Assembly: GCA_045600765.1 (NCBI GenBank)
Contig: JAZRYM010000053.1
Coordinates: forward strand, 1 to 46,518
Source of the DNA: RGIG426 sp045600765
GTDB taxonomy: Bacteria > Bacillota > Clostridia > Oscillospirales > Acutalibacteraceae
DNA length: 46,518 bases
Direction: 5' to 3'
How positions within the stretch are numbered: the stretch's first letter is position 1; each line of letters opens with the position of its first letter. Positions 15,988-24,242 of this stretch are shown here, piece after piece. The notes under the pieces are model-generated. The model worked only from the letters and a program-made list of their open reading frames with translations, was not told the DNA's origin and ran no database searches. The translations under genes and the position numbers were made by a program.

Positions 15988-16959
15988 TTACGCTTCGCCC
16001 GCAAGACGGCGCTCCAACTTGGCTTGGCGCACGTCGTTGCCGACAAAGGCGAGCGGCTCGAACGTCCCGAGAACGCGAGACGCGACCGCTTCTCCGTAGC
16101 GGGGTGCCCAATCGGAAGCGGAGAGGTTGGTGCTGATGATGGTGGGCCGTCCCGCCAGCATCCGTCCGTTGAGGATGTCGTAGAGGCAGGCGGTGGTGAA
16201 CGCGGTGGTCATCTCGGTGCCCAAATCGTCCAAAATCAGCAGGTCGCAGGAGAGGAGCGCTTCTTCGGTGTTGCCCTCTTCGCGGTTGAAATGTTCGCGT
16301 TCCAGTTTACGCATCAGCGTGGGTGCCGGGCCGTAGAGCACCGCAAACCCCTTTTCGGTTGCCGTGCGGGCAATGGCGAGCGCCGCGTGGGTTTTGCCCG
16401 TGCCGGTCGGGCCGAACAGCAAAAGACTGTCGGCGTGCGGCTCAAAATGTTCCGCGTAGGCGCGGCAAAAGGTGAAGATATTTCCCATACGGGTGCGCGC
16501 ATCCTCGTCGTAGTAGGTCAAATCAATTTCATCGAACGAGTGCAGTTTCATCCCCGTGTTTTTGGACAGTTCCTCGCTTGCTAATTTGGCGAGCAATGCC
16601 GTGTGGCATGTGCAGATGTGGGTGCCCTTAAAGCCGGTGTCGTTGCACAGCGCGCAGGTGTAAACGGGGCTGAAATCGGTGCCCGATTCGCCGGCGGCTT
16701 TGATGAGTTCCGCCAGTTCGCGCTGGGCGGCTTCGTTTTCCTCTTGCGCCTTTTTGAGCGCGGCAGAGACGTTGCCGCCGCTTAATACCACCCGCGCGAT
16801 TTCCGCGGCGGAGAGCGCCATACGCCGTTCGCAATCGGCGGCGGCAGGTTGCTTTTGAAGCACACGCTTGCGGCGTGCGGTTGCCGCCGCTTCGGCGGTT
16901 TGTCGGCGGCGCGCCAGTTCTTCGGCGGCACGCAGGCAGACGTCACGAGTATATCCCAC
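15988..16959 (-). CDS. DnaC/DnaI-like helicase loader ATPase
   Basis: An AAA+ ATPase that in this family loads the replicative helicase at origins or restart sites. The 323-residue product has an N-terminal helical region, a cysteine cluster at Cys102, Cys105, Cys116 and Cys118 (zinc-binding candidate), Walker A GPTGTGKT at 183-190, Walker B LLILDD at 240-245 and the sensor-1 stretch IISTN at 274-278. The GTG start follows AAGAAGGGAT. It begins 4 bp after the dnaD stop codon, and this pairing of a DnaD-domain protein with a DnaC-like ATPase is the standard Firmicutes primosome arrangement. Confidence 0.88.
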   Translation of the reverse strand: MGYTRDVCLRAAEELARRRQTAEAAATARRKRVLQKQPAAADCERRMALSAAEIARVVLSGGNVSAALKKAQEENEAAQRELAELIKAAGESGTDFSPVYTCALCNDTGFKGTHICTCHTALLAKLASEELSKNTGMKLHSFDEIDLTYYDEDARTRMGNIFTFCRAYAEHFEPHADSLLLFGPTGTGKTHAALAIARTATEKGFAVLYGPAPTLMRKLEREHFNREEGNTEEALLSCDLLILDDLGTEMTTAFTTACLYDILNGRMLAGRPTIISTNLSASDWAPRYGEAVASRVLGTFEPLAFVGNDVRQAKLERRLAGEA

Positions 16960-16962
16960 GGT

Positions 16963-17991
16963 TTATCCCTTCTTTCGGAAATGCGGAGTGCGCTCCGCCA
17001 CTAATTTTTCGTATTTTTCCACGTCAAAGCCGCCCTCGCCTTTTTTGGCGGTCGCTTTTCCGGCGGTTTTACCGGCGGCTTTCGGCGCGTTCACCTTTTC
17101 GGGGGTGGTCAACCCCTCGTCGTGCCAAGCGGTGAGCAGGCGGTCCATATACACCGCCTGAAACTTGCCCGTTTTGGCAAGGCATTTTTCATAGGCAAGG
17201 GTGACGAGCGGTTGCTTTTGTTTATAGTCGAAAATCCACTTGTCCGCCAAGTTCTTTTGCGAGACGGTGGGACGTTCTACGTCAAGAGAGAGCCACGCTA
17301 CCAGTTTGTTCCACGATTTTTCGCGCCGCTCCAAAAAGCAGAGGTGCTTGTCGGCGGCGGCAATGGTGGTGATGCCCTGCTCCGCCCAGTCTTTGGCGAC
17401 CGTTTGGATGTAACTGACCCGTTTTTTGTCGTTTTTCACCGTGTAGGCGACAATCATAAGCAGCACTTCCATCGGCAGTTCCGTTTCTTCCACCAACTCC
17501 ATCAGCCGGTCTTGGTCGGAGCGGGAGAGGGTTTTTCCGAAACGGGATTCCACCGAGCGCAACAGTTCCAAAAACTCTTTGCGGTTTTTGCGCGGCTTGG
17601 CGGCTTTGGCGGTCGCTATGTCGGCGGCGGTCACCGTTTTGACCGTCGGAGCGGGTTTCGGCACCGCCGTTGCGACGGGTGCAGGGGAGACGGGTGCGGT
17701 TTCCTTGGCGGGCGCGGGGACGGCAGTGGTCGGCGCGGGGTTGTTGCCGCCGTCGGTGGACATCAGGACACCTTCCGTTTCCCAAAAGCGGAGCGCATCC
17801 GCGCAATCTGCCTCGCTTACTCGTCCGCCGAGGGCTTCGGCGCAGGCGGCGGCATCGACAAAGGGGTTTCCGCAAGTCGCCGCAAACAGCAACACTTTCA
17901 GCTGTGTAAAGGTCGCCACTTTCAGAGCATCGCCCGCTTTTTTCGGCAAAATTGCCGCGTTGCCCAGCTCCGCGCTGTTCCACGTATACAT
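16963..17991 (-). CDS. DnaD-domain replication protein
   Basis: A 342-residue primosome-type protein. Residues 1-75 resemble a winged-helix domain, residues 82-130 are a Pro/Ala/Thr-rich linker, and two DnaD-like helical domains follow at about 138-215 and 225-300, the second with the conserved ILF/Y-x-KQKQP pattern. DnaD-family proteins bind DNA and DnaA or DnaB during replication initiation and restart. Having two C-terminal DnaD domains is typical of Clostridia rather than Bacillus DnaD. AAGGAGG precedes the ATG, and the promoter at 18052-18080 drives this gene and the loader. Confidence 0.85.
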   Translation of the reverse strand: MYTWNSAELGNAAILPKKAGDALKVATFTQLKVLLFAATCGNPFVDAAACAEALGGRVSEADCADALRFWETEGVLMSTDGGNNPAPTTAVPAPAKETAPVSPAPVATAVPKPAPTVKTVTAADIATAKAAKPRKNRKEFLELLRSVESRFGKTLSRSDQDRLMELVEETELPMEVLLMIVAYTVKNDKKRVSYIQTVAKDWAEQGITTIAAADKHLCFLERREKSWNKLVAWLSLDVERPTVSQKNLADKWIFDYKQKQPLVTLAYEKCLAKTGKFQAVYMDRLLTAWHDEGLTTPEKVNAPKAAGKTAGKATAKKGEGGFDVEKYEKLVAERTPHFRKKG

Positions 17992-18051
17992 ACCGTCGCC
18001 TCCTTTTTTAGAGTTAAATCCCGCGCGCGCAAAAACTTACGCGGGAGAAAT

Positions 18052-18080
18052 ATTATACACTATTTATAGGCGCCTTGCAA
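18052..18080 (-). promoter_or_regulatory. Sigma-A promoter of the dnaD operon
   Basis: On the minus strand TTGCAA (18080-18075) and TATAAT (18057-18052) are separated by 17 bp. It directs transcription of dnaD, the helicase loader and probably the genes downstream to radA, since those genes are closely spaced. Confidence 0.78.
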
Positions 18081-18193
18081 GTCCCAAAATCGGATTTTCT
18101 GCATTTTCTGTCGCAAAAAGGGAGAAAAATGCGGTTGTTACAGTGAGGAAACGGGGCAAATTGAAAAAAATTCAAAAAGTTGAAAAATTTTTG

Positions 18194-18222
18194 TTGCATT
18201 TTGAAATGGGATGTGCTATACT
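18194..18222 (+). promoter_or_regulatory. Sigma-A promoter of rpmE
   Basis: TTGCAT (18194-18199) and TATACT (18217-18222) are separated by 17 bp. The start point should be near 18229, exactly where the leader stems begin. It is divergent from the dnaD promoter 114 bp away. Confidence 0.75.
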
Positions 18223-18228
18223 CCAAAT

Positions 18229-18270
18229 GTTGACCTCGTTTTCGGGGGTCAACGGCAATGAAACGAGGTG
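18229..18270 (+). promoter_or_regulatory. Candidate L31 ribosomal-protein leader
   Basis: The short leader of rpmE can form two mutually exclusive stems. Stem A pairs GTTGACC (18229-18235) with GGTCAAC (18247-18253). Stem B pairs ACCTCGTTT (18233-18241) with AAACGAGGT (18261-18269), which buries the Shine-Dalgarno sequence GAGGTG at 18265-18270. This fits autogenous control by ribosomal protein L31. L31 leader motifs are described for Firmicutes, but I could not compare this sequence with that model. Confidence 0.55.
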
Positions 18271-18276
18271 ATTTCC

Positions 18277-18474
18277 GTGAAAGAAAATATCCATCCCGAA
18301 TACAAGCAGACCACCATTACCTGCGCCTGCGGCGAAGTGATTGAAACGGGCTCCACGAAAGAGAATATCCGTGTGGAGATTTGCTCGAAATGCCACCCGT
18401 TCTTCACCGGTAAACAAAAACTGGTGGATACCGGCGGTCGTGTGGATCGTTTCAAAAAACGTTTCGGTATGTAA
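18277..18474 (+). CDS. rpmE: Large ribosomal subunit protein bL31
   Basis: A 65-residue ribosomal protein. It begins KENIHPEYKQTTITCACGE and contains the zinc-type cysteines Cys16, Cys18, Cys36 and Cys39, with the conserved HPFFTGKQK and DRFKKRF segments at the end. This is the zinc-containing (C+) form, which tends to be replaced by a C- paralogue under zinc starvation. The GTG at 18277 is chosen as start because GAGGTG lies seven bases upstream and this gives the standard N terminus. An earlier GTG at 18268 overlaps that ribosome binding site. Confidence 0.95.
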   Translation: MKENIHPEYKQTTITCACGEVIETGSTKENIRVEICSKCHPFFTGKQKLVDTGGRVDRFKKRFGM

Positions 18475-18500
18475 TATCGACGTGATGTCTGGCTTCAAGA

Positions 18501-18572
18501 CAGGCTGCGACAAAAGAAGAATGCCCTTGCCGTTTTTGCGGTGCGCGTTCGTTTTTTGTGGCAGCCTGTTTT
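18501..18572 (+). terminator. Probable terminator after rpmE
   Basis: CAGGCTGCGACAAAAG (18501-18516) pairs with TTTTTTGTGGCAGCCTG (18552-18568) with one mismatch and is followed by TTTTC. The loop is long (about 35 nt), so this is a tentative call. Confidence 0.4.
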
Positions 18573-18605
18573 CATTCTATCCGCACCCGAAAGGAGGGGA
18601 CGACC

Positions 18606-19226
18606 GTGGAAGAAATGTACCGCACCGTAAAAGAGACGGCGACGGCGGAGTTTACCGAGCGCCGTTCCCGCTTTATCGGCGTGCTGTATCCCGCCTCGAC
18701 CGTCGAGGAGGTGACGGCGCTGTTGGCGGCGCTGCGAAAAGAGCACCGCGACGCGCGCCACGTCTGCTTTGCCTACCGTCTCGGAGACGTGGCAAAGTGT
18801 TCGGACGACGGCGAGCCGGCGGGCACGGCGGGACAACCGCTGATGCAGGTGCTTGAACGGAGCAACCTGCAATACTGTGTGCTGGCGGTGGTGCGCTATT
18901 TCGGCGGAATTTTGCTCGGCGCGGGCGGGTTGTTGCGCGCGTATACCCACGCGGGTGTGCTCGCGGTGGATGCGGCGCAGACGGTGACGATGCGCCCGTG
19001 CAAAACGGTGGCGCTTACCTGTGATTACGGCACCTACGGCGCGGTGCGCCCGCTGTTAGAGCAAAACGGCGTGGTGCTGGATGCCGCGTTTGAACAAGAC
19101 GTCCGTTTAACTGCCGCGCTTTTGCCCGAACGGGTGCAAGCGGTGAGCGATGCGGTGACGGAACTGTCCGCCGGACGGTTTTGCGTGACTGTGACGGGCG
19201 AGTGTGCGTTGCCGTTTGAGGAATAA
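18606..19226 (+). CDS. YigZ/IMPACT family protein
   Basis: A 206-residue member of the UPF0029 (IMPACT/YigZ) family, proposed to act in translation or stress adaptation, though its biochemical role is not settled. The conserved core is seen as EFTERRSRFIGVLYPAS, AYRLGDVAKCSDDGEPAGTAGQP and VVRYFGGILLGAGGLLRAY, followed by a smaller C-terminal domain. The GTG at 18606 is chosen because AGGAGG lies eight bases before it. The in-frame ATG at 18615 is too far from that site. It follows rpmE after a probable terminator. Confidence 0.9.
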   Translation: MEEMYRTVKETATAEFTERRSRFIGVLYPASTVEEVTALLAALRKEHRDARHVCFAYRLGDVAKCSDDGEPAGTAGQPLMQVLERSNLQYCVLAVVRYFGGILLGAGGLLRAYTHAGVLAVDAAQTVTMRPCKTVALTCDYGTYGAVRPLLEQNGVVLDAAFEQDVRLTAALLPERVQAVSDAVTELSAGRFCVTVTGECALPFEE

Positions 19227-19260
19227 ACGGCGGGGAAACGGGCAAAAAGACAAAAAAATA

Positions 19261-19312
19261 AAAAAATTCGCAAATTTTTTTGGAAAATCAAAGGGATTTG
19301 CGGATTTTTTTT
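19261..19312 (+). terminator. AT-rich intrinsic terminator
   Basis: A 15-bp stem (19261-19275 with 19296-19310, one G-U pair) with a 20-nt loop, running into TTTTTTTT at its 3' end. It lies 35 bp after the YigZ-family gene and separates it from the dgt-dnaG-rpoD unit. The remaining 97 bp up to the dGTPase start show no clear promoter. Confidence 0.55.
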
Positions 19313-19408
19313 CGTATATAGTGTGTGGAATCCGTTTTTTGGGTCGAAATTTGCATGGTTTGCATAGATTTGTACGGAAAAGAGCAAACCGAAAGGGGAG
19401 GAACGGCG

Positions 19409-20413
19409 TTGACGGTTCGTGAGGAATATGAGGCGCTGGAAAAACAGATTTTGGCGCCGTATGCCGCCTTTGCCGCGGATAGCCGCGGCCGCGAGCGGGA
19501 GGAAACGCCCTGCCCGTACCGCACGGTGTATCAGCGCGACCGCGACCGGGTCATTCACTCGAAGTCGTTTCGCCGCTTAAAGCATAAAACGCAGGTGTTT
19601 CTCTCGCCCGAGGGCGACCACTACCGCACCCGCTTAACCCACACGCTCGAAGTGTCCCAAATTGCGCGGACGATTGCCCGTGCCCTTCACTTAAATGAAG
19701 ATTTGACCGAGGCGATTGCGCTGTCGCACGACCTCGGTCACACCCCATTCGGCCACGCGGGCGAACGGGCGCTCAATGACCTGCTTCCCGGCGGGTTTCG
19801 CCACTATGAACACAGTGTGCGGGTGGTGGAACGGTTGGAGCACGGTGGCAAGGGACTGAACTTGACAGCCGAAGTGCGCGACGGTATTCTCTGCCACACC
19901 AAAGGCGCAACGGCAAAGACGCTGGAAGGGCGTATTGTCCGCTTCGCCGACCAAATCGCCTATATCAACCACGATATGGACGATGCGATGCGCGCCGGCG
20001 TGATGAGCGAAAACGACATTCCCGCCGACGTGCGCCTGTTGCTCGGTGAGACGCGCGCGCAACGGCTCGATTGCTTAATCGGCAACGTCATCAAGGCGAG
20101 CGACGGGGAGGATATTCGTATGGCACCCGCGGTGTATGAGGCGTTTACGACCCTGCACCAAACGATGTTCGACAAGCTATACTACAACCCTGTTGTCAAA
20201 GGGGAGGAGAAAAAAGCGGTGGAACTCCTGCAAACGCTGTTCCGTTATTTTGCGGAAAATCCCGCCGCTCTCCCGCCTGAATTTGCGCCCGTGGTCGAGG
20301 AGGAAGGCGCCGCGCGTGCCGCCGCCGATTACGTGGCAAGTATGACCGATAACTACGCGCTCGGCATTTACGACAGCCTCTTTGTTCCGCGCAGTTGGAC
20401 GTTTAAGGCGTAA
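19409..20413 (+). CDS. dgt: dGTP triphosphohydrolase-like HD protein
   Basis: HD-domain enzyme of the deoxyguanosinetriphosphate triphosphohydrolase family, which removes triphosphate from dNTPs. The 334-residue product has the RLTHTLEVSQIAR helix with the first metal His (His78), the HD pair in LSHDLGHTPFGHAGE (His107-Asp108), and an R-E-E-T-P-C-P-Y-R N-terminal region typical of the family. The TTG start follows AAAGGGGAGG; there is no ATG near this point. It precedes dnaG by 56 bp and rpoD follows, which is the known Clostridia arrangement of the macromolecular-synthesis operon. Confidence 0.9.
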   Translation: MTVREEYEALEKQILAPYAAFAADSRGREREETPCPYRTVYQRDRDRVIHSKSFRRLKHKTQVFLSPEGDHYRTRLTHTLEVSQIARTIARALHLNEDLTEAIALSHDLGHTPFGHAGERALNDLLPGGFRHYEHSVRVVERLEHGGKGLNLTAEVRDGILCHTKGATAKTLEGRIVRFADQIAYINHDMDDAMRAGVMSENDIPADVRLLLGETRAQRLDCLIGNVIKASDGEDIRMAPAVYEAFTTLHQTMFDKLYYNPVVKGEEKKAVELLQTLFRYFAENPAALPPEFAPVVEEEGAARAAADYVASMTDNYALGIYDSLFVPRSWTFKA

Positions 20414-20469
20414 AGCCACTTGCCTTTGCAAAGGCAAAAACCTTACCATTTTGAAAGGAGGGACGAACG

Positions 20470-22221
20470 GTGCCCATTCCCGAAAGTTTTATCGCCGAAT
20501 TGACCTCGCGGTGCGATATTGAATCGACCGTTTCCGCCTACGTCCCTCTGAAACGAGGCGGACGAACGCTGAAAGGGCTTTGCCCGTTTCACGGCGAAAA
20601 GACCCCGTCCTTTACCGTCTATCCCGAAACCGCCTCTTTTTACTGTTTCGGTTGCGGTGCCGGCGGCGACGTCATTACCTTTATCAAACGCATCGAAAAT
20701 TTAGACTATCTTGACGCGGTGAAGTTTTTGGCAGACCGTGCGGGAATGACCGTGCCCGAATCCGCCCGTGTCAACGATGCCGAATCGAAGTTGCGGGTGC
20801 GGGTGTTGGAAGCGAACCGTGCCGCCGCCCGCTTTTTCCATGAGCAACTGTATTCTCCCGCCGGCGCAGAGGCGCTTGCGTACTACAAAAAGCGGGGATA
20901 CACCGACAAAACCATTCGCCATTTCGGGCTCGGTTACGCGCCGAACGACTATTTTCAGTTGGCGAACGCCTTGCGGAAGCAGGGCTTCCGCGACGACGAA
21001 CTGGTTGCCGCGTTTTTGTGCAAACGCGGGCAAAAAGGCGGCGTGTACGACGTGTTCCGTAATCGCGCGATGGTGCCGATTATCGACATTCGCGGCAACG
21101 TGATTGCGTTCGGCGGGCGGGTGCTCGACGACTCCAAACCGAAGTATATCAACACGTCGGATACGCCGGCATTCAAGAAAAGTCGCAACTTGTTTGCGCT
21201 CAACTTTGCCAAAGCGACCGGGCAAAAGGAATTGATTTTGTGCGAGGGGTATATGGACGTTATCGCCATGCACCAAGCGGGGTTTGAAAACGCCGTGGCG
21301 GCGCTCGGCACTTCCTTTACCGAGGAACACGCCAACCTGCTCGCGCGCTACACCGAAAACGTCACCATGATTTTTGACAGCGACGAAGCGGGCAAAAAAG
21401 CCACCCGCCGCGCGATTGACATTTTGCGCCCGACAGGGGTGGGAATTCGCGTGGTCAACATTCCCGATGGCAAAGACCCGGACGAATTTATCAAGAAAAA
21501 CGGCGCGGAACGGTTCCGCAACCTGCTTCAAAAATCGGCGGGCGACGTGGAATACCGCTTAATCGAACTTGCCTCGCACCACGACTTGAAAACGGACGTG
21601 GGCAAGACGGAATATCTCAACGAGGCGGCGCGCCTGCTCGCTTCACTTGACGACCCGATTGAAAGCGACGTGTACGCCGGACGGCTTGCGCGCGAGATGG
21701 ACATCCAAAAAAGCGTGATGACCGAGCGCATCAAGAACATCCGCGCCGGAAAAGAGCGGGCACAGCGGAAAAATCAGACGTCGCAGGTGCTTCGGGATGC
21801 GGCGAAGATGACCGGGTCGGTCAACCCCGAAGCGCGCGAGTATCCCCGCGCGGCGGCGGCGGAAGAAAAACTTATCGGCACGCTGCTTCGCCATCCCGAT
21901 TTATTCAAGGAGGCGCAAAAATCGCTGCCTGCCGAAACGCTGACAACCGCGTTCAACAAGCGCTTGTATCAGTTGCTTTGTGACCGCTTTGCGGCGGGAC
22001 TTTTGACGGAGTTGCCGTTTTTGGCGGAGGAGTATTCGCCGGAAGAAATGGCGTATATCACCAAAATGCAACAGGATGCGGCGCTTCAAACCGGCTCCAA
22101 AGAGGAGTTTGCGGCGCTTTGTGAGGTGCTGCGCGAGGAGCAGAGTGCGCGCGCGGTAAAAAACATTGGGGAGATGTCAAACGACGATATTCTCAAATAT
22201 ATCGAGAGTTTGAAAAAATAA
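20470..22221 (+). CDS. dnaG: DNA primase DnaG
   Basis: DnaG makes RNA primers for replication. The 583-residue product has an N-terminal CHC2 zinc finger (Cys38, His41, Cys59, Cys62), a TOPRIM catalytic core with Glu259 in CEGYMD and the FDSDEAGKKA motif (Asp303, Asp305), and a C-terminal helical domain that in DnaG contacts the DnaB helicase. The GTG start follows AAAGGAGGG. rpoD follows 42 bp downstream. Identification is secure. Confidence 0.97.
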   Translation: MPIPESFIAELTSRCDIESTVSAYVPLKRGGRTLKGLCPFHGEKTPSFTVYPETASFYCFGCGAGGDVITFIKRIENLDYLDAVKFLADRAGMTVPESARVNDAESKLRVRVLEANRAAARFFHEQLYSPAGAEALAYYKKRGYTDKTIRHFGLGYAPNDYFQLANALRKQGFRDDELVAAFLCKRGQKGGVYDVFRNRAMVPIIDIRGNVIAFGGRVLDDSKPKYINTSDTPAFKKSRNLFALNFAKATGQKELILCEGYMDVIAMHQAGFENAVAALGTSFTEEHANLLARYTENVTMIFDSDEAGKKATRRAIDILRPTGVGIRVVNIPDGKDPDEFIKKNGAERFRNLLQKSAGDVEYRLIELASHHDLKTDVGKTEYLNEAARLLASLDDPIESDVYAGRLAREMDIQKSVMTERIKNIRAGKERAQRKNQTSQVLRDAAKMTGSVNPEAREYPRAAAAEEKLIGTLLRHPDLFKEAQKSLPAETLTTAFNKRLYQLLCDRFAAGLLTELPFLAEEYSPEEMAYITKMQQDAALQTGSKEEFAALCEVLREEQSARAVKNIGEMSNDDILKYIESLKK

Positions 22222-22263
22222 AAAGTAAACCCGAAACGGGAGTGAATGCAGGAGGGCACGATT

Positions 22264-23463
22264 ATGGCAAAAGACAAGAAACAAGTGTTGGATTTGGACG
22301 AAGAACTGGACCGTGAGGCGTTGGGGCTCACCGACGTCGTGGAGGAGGAGCCGGAGGAAGAACCGGATGTGCCGGCGCCGCTCAAAACGGATAAAGGGCA
22401 ACTCAAAGATTTGATTGAGCTCGGCAAAGCCAAGGGCAAAATCACCATGCAGGAAATTATGGACACCATCGAGGATATGGACGTTGACCCCGACCAGGTG
22501 GACAAGCTGTATGAATCGCTCGAAGCCGCCAACGTGGAAATCGTGGACGATTTGCTTGACGAATCGCTTGAAAATTTGGCGCTTGTCAAAGTGAATAAGA
22601 ACGACGACGAGGAAGAGAGCGAAAGCGAAACGCTGGTCGTGGACGACCCGGTGAAAGTGTACCTGAAAGAAATCGGTCGTGTGCCGCTTCTTTCGCCCGA
22701 CGAGGAAGTGGAACTTGCCCGCCGCATTATGGAGGGAGACGAAACCGCGAAACAGCGCTTGTCCGAGGCAAACTTGCGCCTTGTTGTCAGCATTGCCAAA
22801 CGGTACGTCGGACGCGGAATGTCCTTCCTTGACCTCATTCAAGAGGGCAACCTCGGTCTTATCAAAGCGGTTGAAAAATTCGATTATACCAAAGGGTTCA
22901 AGTTCTCCACCTATGCGACGTGGTGGATTCGTCAGGCGATTACCCGCGCGATTGCCGACCAGGCGCGCACCATCCGTATTCCGGTGCACATGGTGGAGAC
23001 CATCAACAAGGTGAAAAAGACGTCCAGCGTGCTGTTGCACAAAAACGGACACGAGCCTACGGCGGAAGAAATCGCCAAAGAGCTGAACTTGGAAGTGGCG
23101 CGCGTGCGCGAGATTATGCGCGTGGCGCAAGAGCCGGTGTCGCTCGAAACGCCGATTGGCGAGGAAGAGGACAGCCACCTCGGCGACTTTATCCCCGACG
23201 AGGAAGCGCCTGCACCGGCGGATGCCGCATCAAGAATGCTTTTGAAAGAGACGCTGACCGGTGTGCTCGAAACGCTGACCCCGCGCGAGGCGAAAGTGCT
23301 CCGCTTGCGCTTTGGTCTGGAAGACGGCCGCCCGCGCACGTTGGAAGAAGTGGGCAAAGAATTTGACGTGACCCGCGAACGTATTCGTCAAATTGAAGCG
23401 AAAGCCCTCCGCAAACTGCGCCATCCGAGCCGGAGTAAACGGCTGAAAGATTTTCTCGATTAA
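22264..23463 (+). CDS. rpoD: RNA polymerase primary sigma factor RpoD (SigA)
   Basis: The housekeeping sigma factor, which recognises the TTGACA/TATAAT promoters seen across this window. The 399-residue product has an acidic N-terminal region 1.1, region 1.2 (DPVKVYLKEIGRVPLL), region 2 with the -10 recognition helix (FSTYATWWIRQAITRAIADQ), region 3 and region 4 ending VTRERIRQIEAKALRKLRHPSRS. The ATG at 22264 has AGGAGG eight bases upstream. An ATG-like start six codons earlier would place the ribosome binding site inside the gene. Confidence 0.98.
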   Translation: MAKDKKQVLDLDEELDREALGLTDVVEEEPEEEPDVPAPLKTDKGQLKDLIELGKAKGKITMQEIMDTIEDMDVDPDQVDKLYESLEAANVEIVDDLLDESLENLALVKVNKNDDEEESESETLVVDDPVKVYLKEIGRVPLLSPDEEVELARRIMEGDETAKQRLSEANLRLVVSIAKRYVGRGMSFLDLIQEGNLGLIKAVEKFDYTKGFKFSTYATWWIRQAITRAIADQARTIRIPVHMVETINKVKKTSSVLLHKNGHEPTAEEIAKELNLEVARVREIMRVAQEPVSLETPIGEEEDSHLGDFIPDEEAPAPADAASRMLLKETLTGVLETLTPREAKVLRLRFGLEDGRPRTLEEVGKEFDVTRERIRQIEAKALRKLRHPSRSKRLKDFLD

Positions 23464-23475
23464 GGAGCCTACGCG

Positions 23476-23871
23476 ATGCATATCAATTTGGAATCGGACT
23501 ATGCGGTGCGCCTTGTGCGGGTGCTTGCGCAGTCGCCTGACCGGTTGGACGGAAAAACGCTTGCCGCGCGTGCGGGCGTGTCGCCGCGGTTCACGCTGAA
23601 AATTATGCAAAAACTGGTGGCGGCGGACATCGTGGTTTCCTACAAGGGCGCGCACGGCGGTTACGTGCTCCGTCGCCCGGCGAACGAGGTGACGATGCGC
23701 GCCGTGATTGAGGCGGTGGAGGGGCAATATCGTTTCAGCCGCTGTCTCGACAGCAACTACGAATGTGGGTGTTCTGAGGGAGAACGGTGCCCGTTTCAGA
23801 CCACTTTTGATGAAATCACCAAAATGGTAACGGAAAAATTAGAAGAAACGACGTTTGACCGTTTGATTTGA
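23476..23871 (+). CDS. Rrf2 family transcriptional regulator
   Basis: A 131-residue winged-helix regulator. The N terminus has the recognition helix region with KTLAARAGVSPRFTLKIMQKL and the wing HGGYVLRRPA. The C-terminal half has Cys90, Cys97, Cys99 and Cys105, close to the IscR/RsrR spacing, so a 4Fe-4S or 2Fe-2S cluster or thiol sensing is possible. No isc, suf or cysteine-metabolism gene lies beside it, so its target is unknown. It follows rpoD by 12 bp and has AAGGAG before its ATG, so it is expressed with rpoD and ends at the hairpins at 23885-23950. Confidence 0.85.
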   Translation: MHINLESDYAVRLVRVLAQSPDRLDGKTLAARAGVSPRFTLKIMQKLVAADIVVSYKGAHGGYVLRRPANEVTMRAVIEAVEGQYRFSRCLDSNYECGCSEGERCPFQTTFDEITKMVTEKLEETTFDRLI

Positions 23872-23884
23872 AAACGGCGTCAAA

Positions 23885-23950
23885 AGGCGGCGCAAGAAAG
23901 AGGTTTTGCGCCGCCTAATCAGGGGTTGTGCACATTGCACAACCCCTTTT
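23885..23950 (+). terminator. Double hairpin terminator after the rpoD operon
   Basis: Two stems in series: an 11-bp stem at 23885-23895/23906-23916 and an 11-bp stem at 23922-23932/23936-23946 with a CAT loop followed by TTTT. The second is a good intrinsic terminator. Together they close the dgt-dnaG-rpoD-Rrf2 unit. Confidence 0.88.
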
Positions 23951-24005
23951 ATATAGGGAATTTCAAAAAAATTAAGAAAAATGCACAAAAAAAGGGAGAA
24001 TTCTG

Positions 24006-24034
24006 TTGACATTTGTGATGATTTTTTGTATAAT
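24006..24034 (+). promoter_or_regulatory. Perfect consensus promoter of the uptake locus
   Basis: TTGACA (24006-24011), 17 bp, TATAAT (24029-24034). The transcript should start near 24041, leaving a leader of about 200 nt before the first solute-binding protein. No CRE or other operator was recognised over it. Confidence 0.88.
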
Positions 24035-24047
24035 TCGTGTATACGAG

Positions 24048-24083
24048 TGTGCCTTTTCCTCCGTTTTCTTGTGAAAAGGCACA
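24048..24083 (+). promoter_or_regulatory. 5' leader hairpin of the uptake locus
   Basis: An 11-bp perfect stem, TGTGCCTTTTC (24048-24058) with GAAAAGGCACA (24073-24083), lies a few bases after the expected transcription start. A second copy of the left arm, GTGCCTTTT, occurs at 24121-24129 and could pair with the same right arm instead. The remaining leader to 24228 shows nothing else clear. The ribosome binding site AAAGGGGA lies at 24228-24235. Confidence 0.5.
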
Positions 24084-24242
24084 AAAATCCCCTCCGAAAT
24101 GAAAAATCGGCAGGGTGGGCGTGCCTTTTTGCGCGCTTTTTTCGTTCGGACTGACCGGCGGCAACGAAACGTGTTTCCAGCCTCCGCAGTTATATATTTT
24201 AGGTTATTTTTAAGTGTAAATCACTTGAAAGGGGAAATTTTT

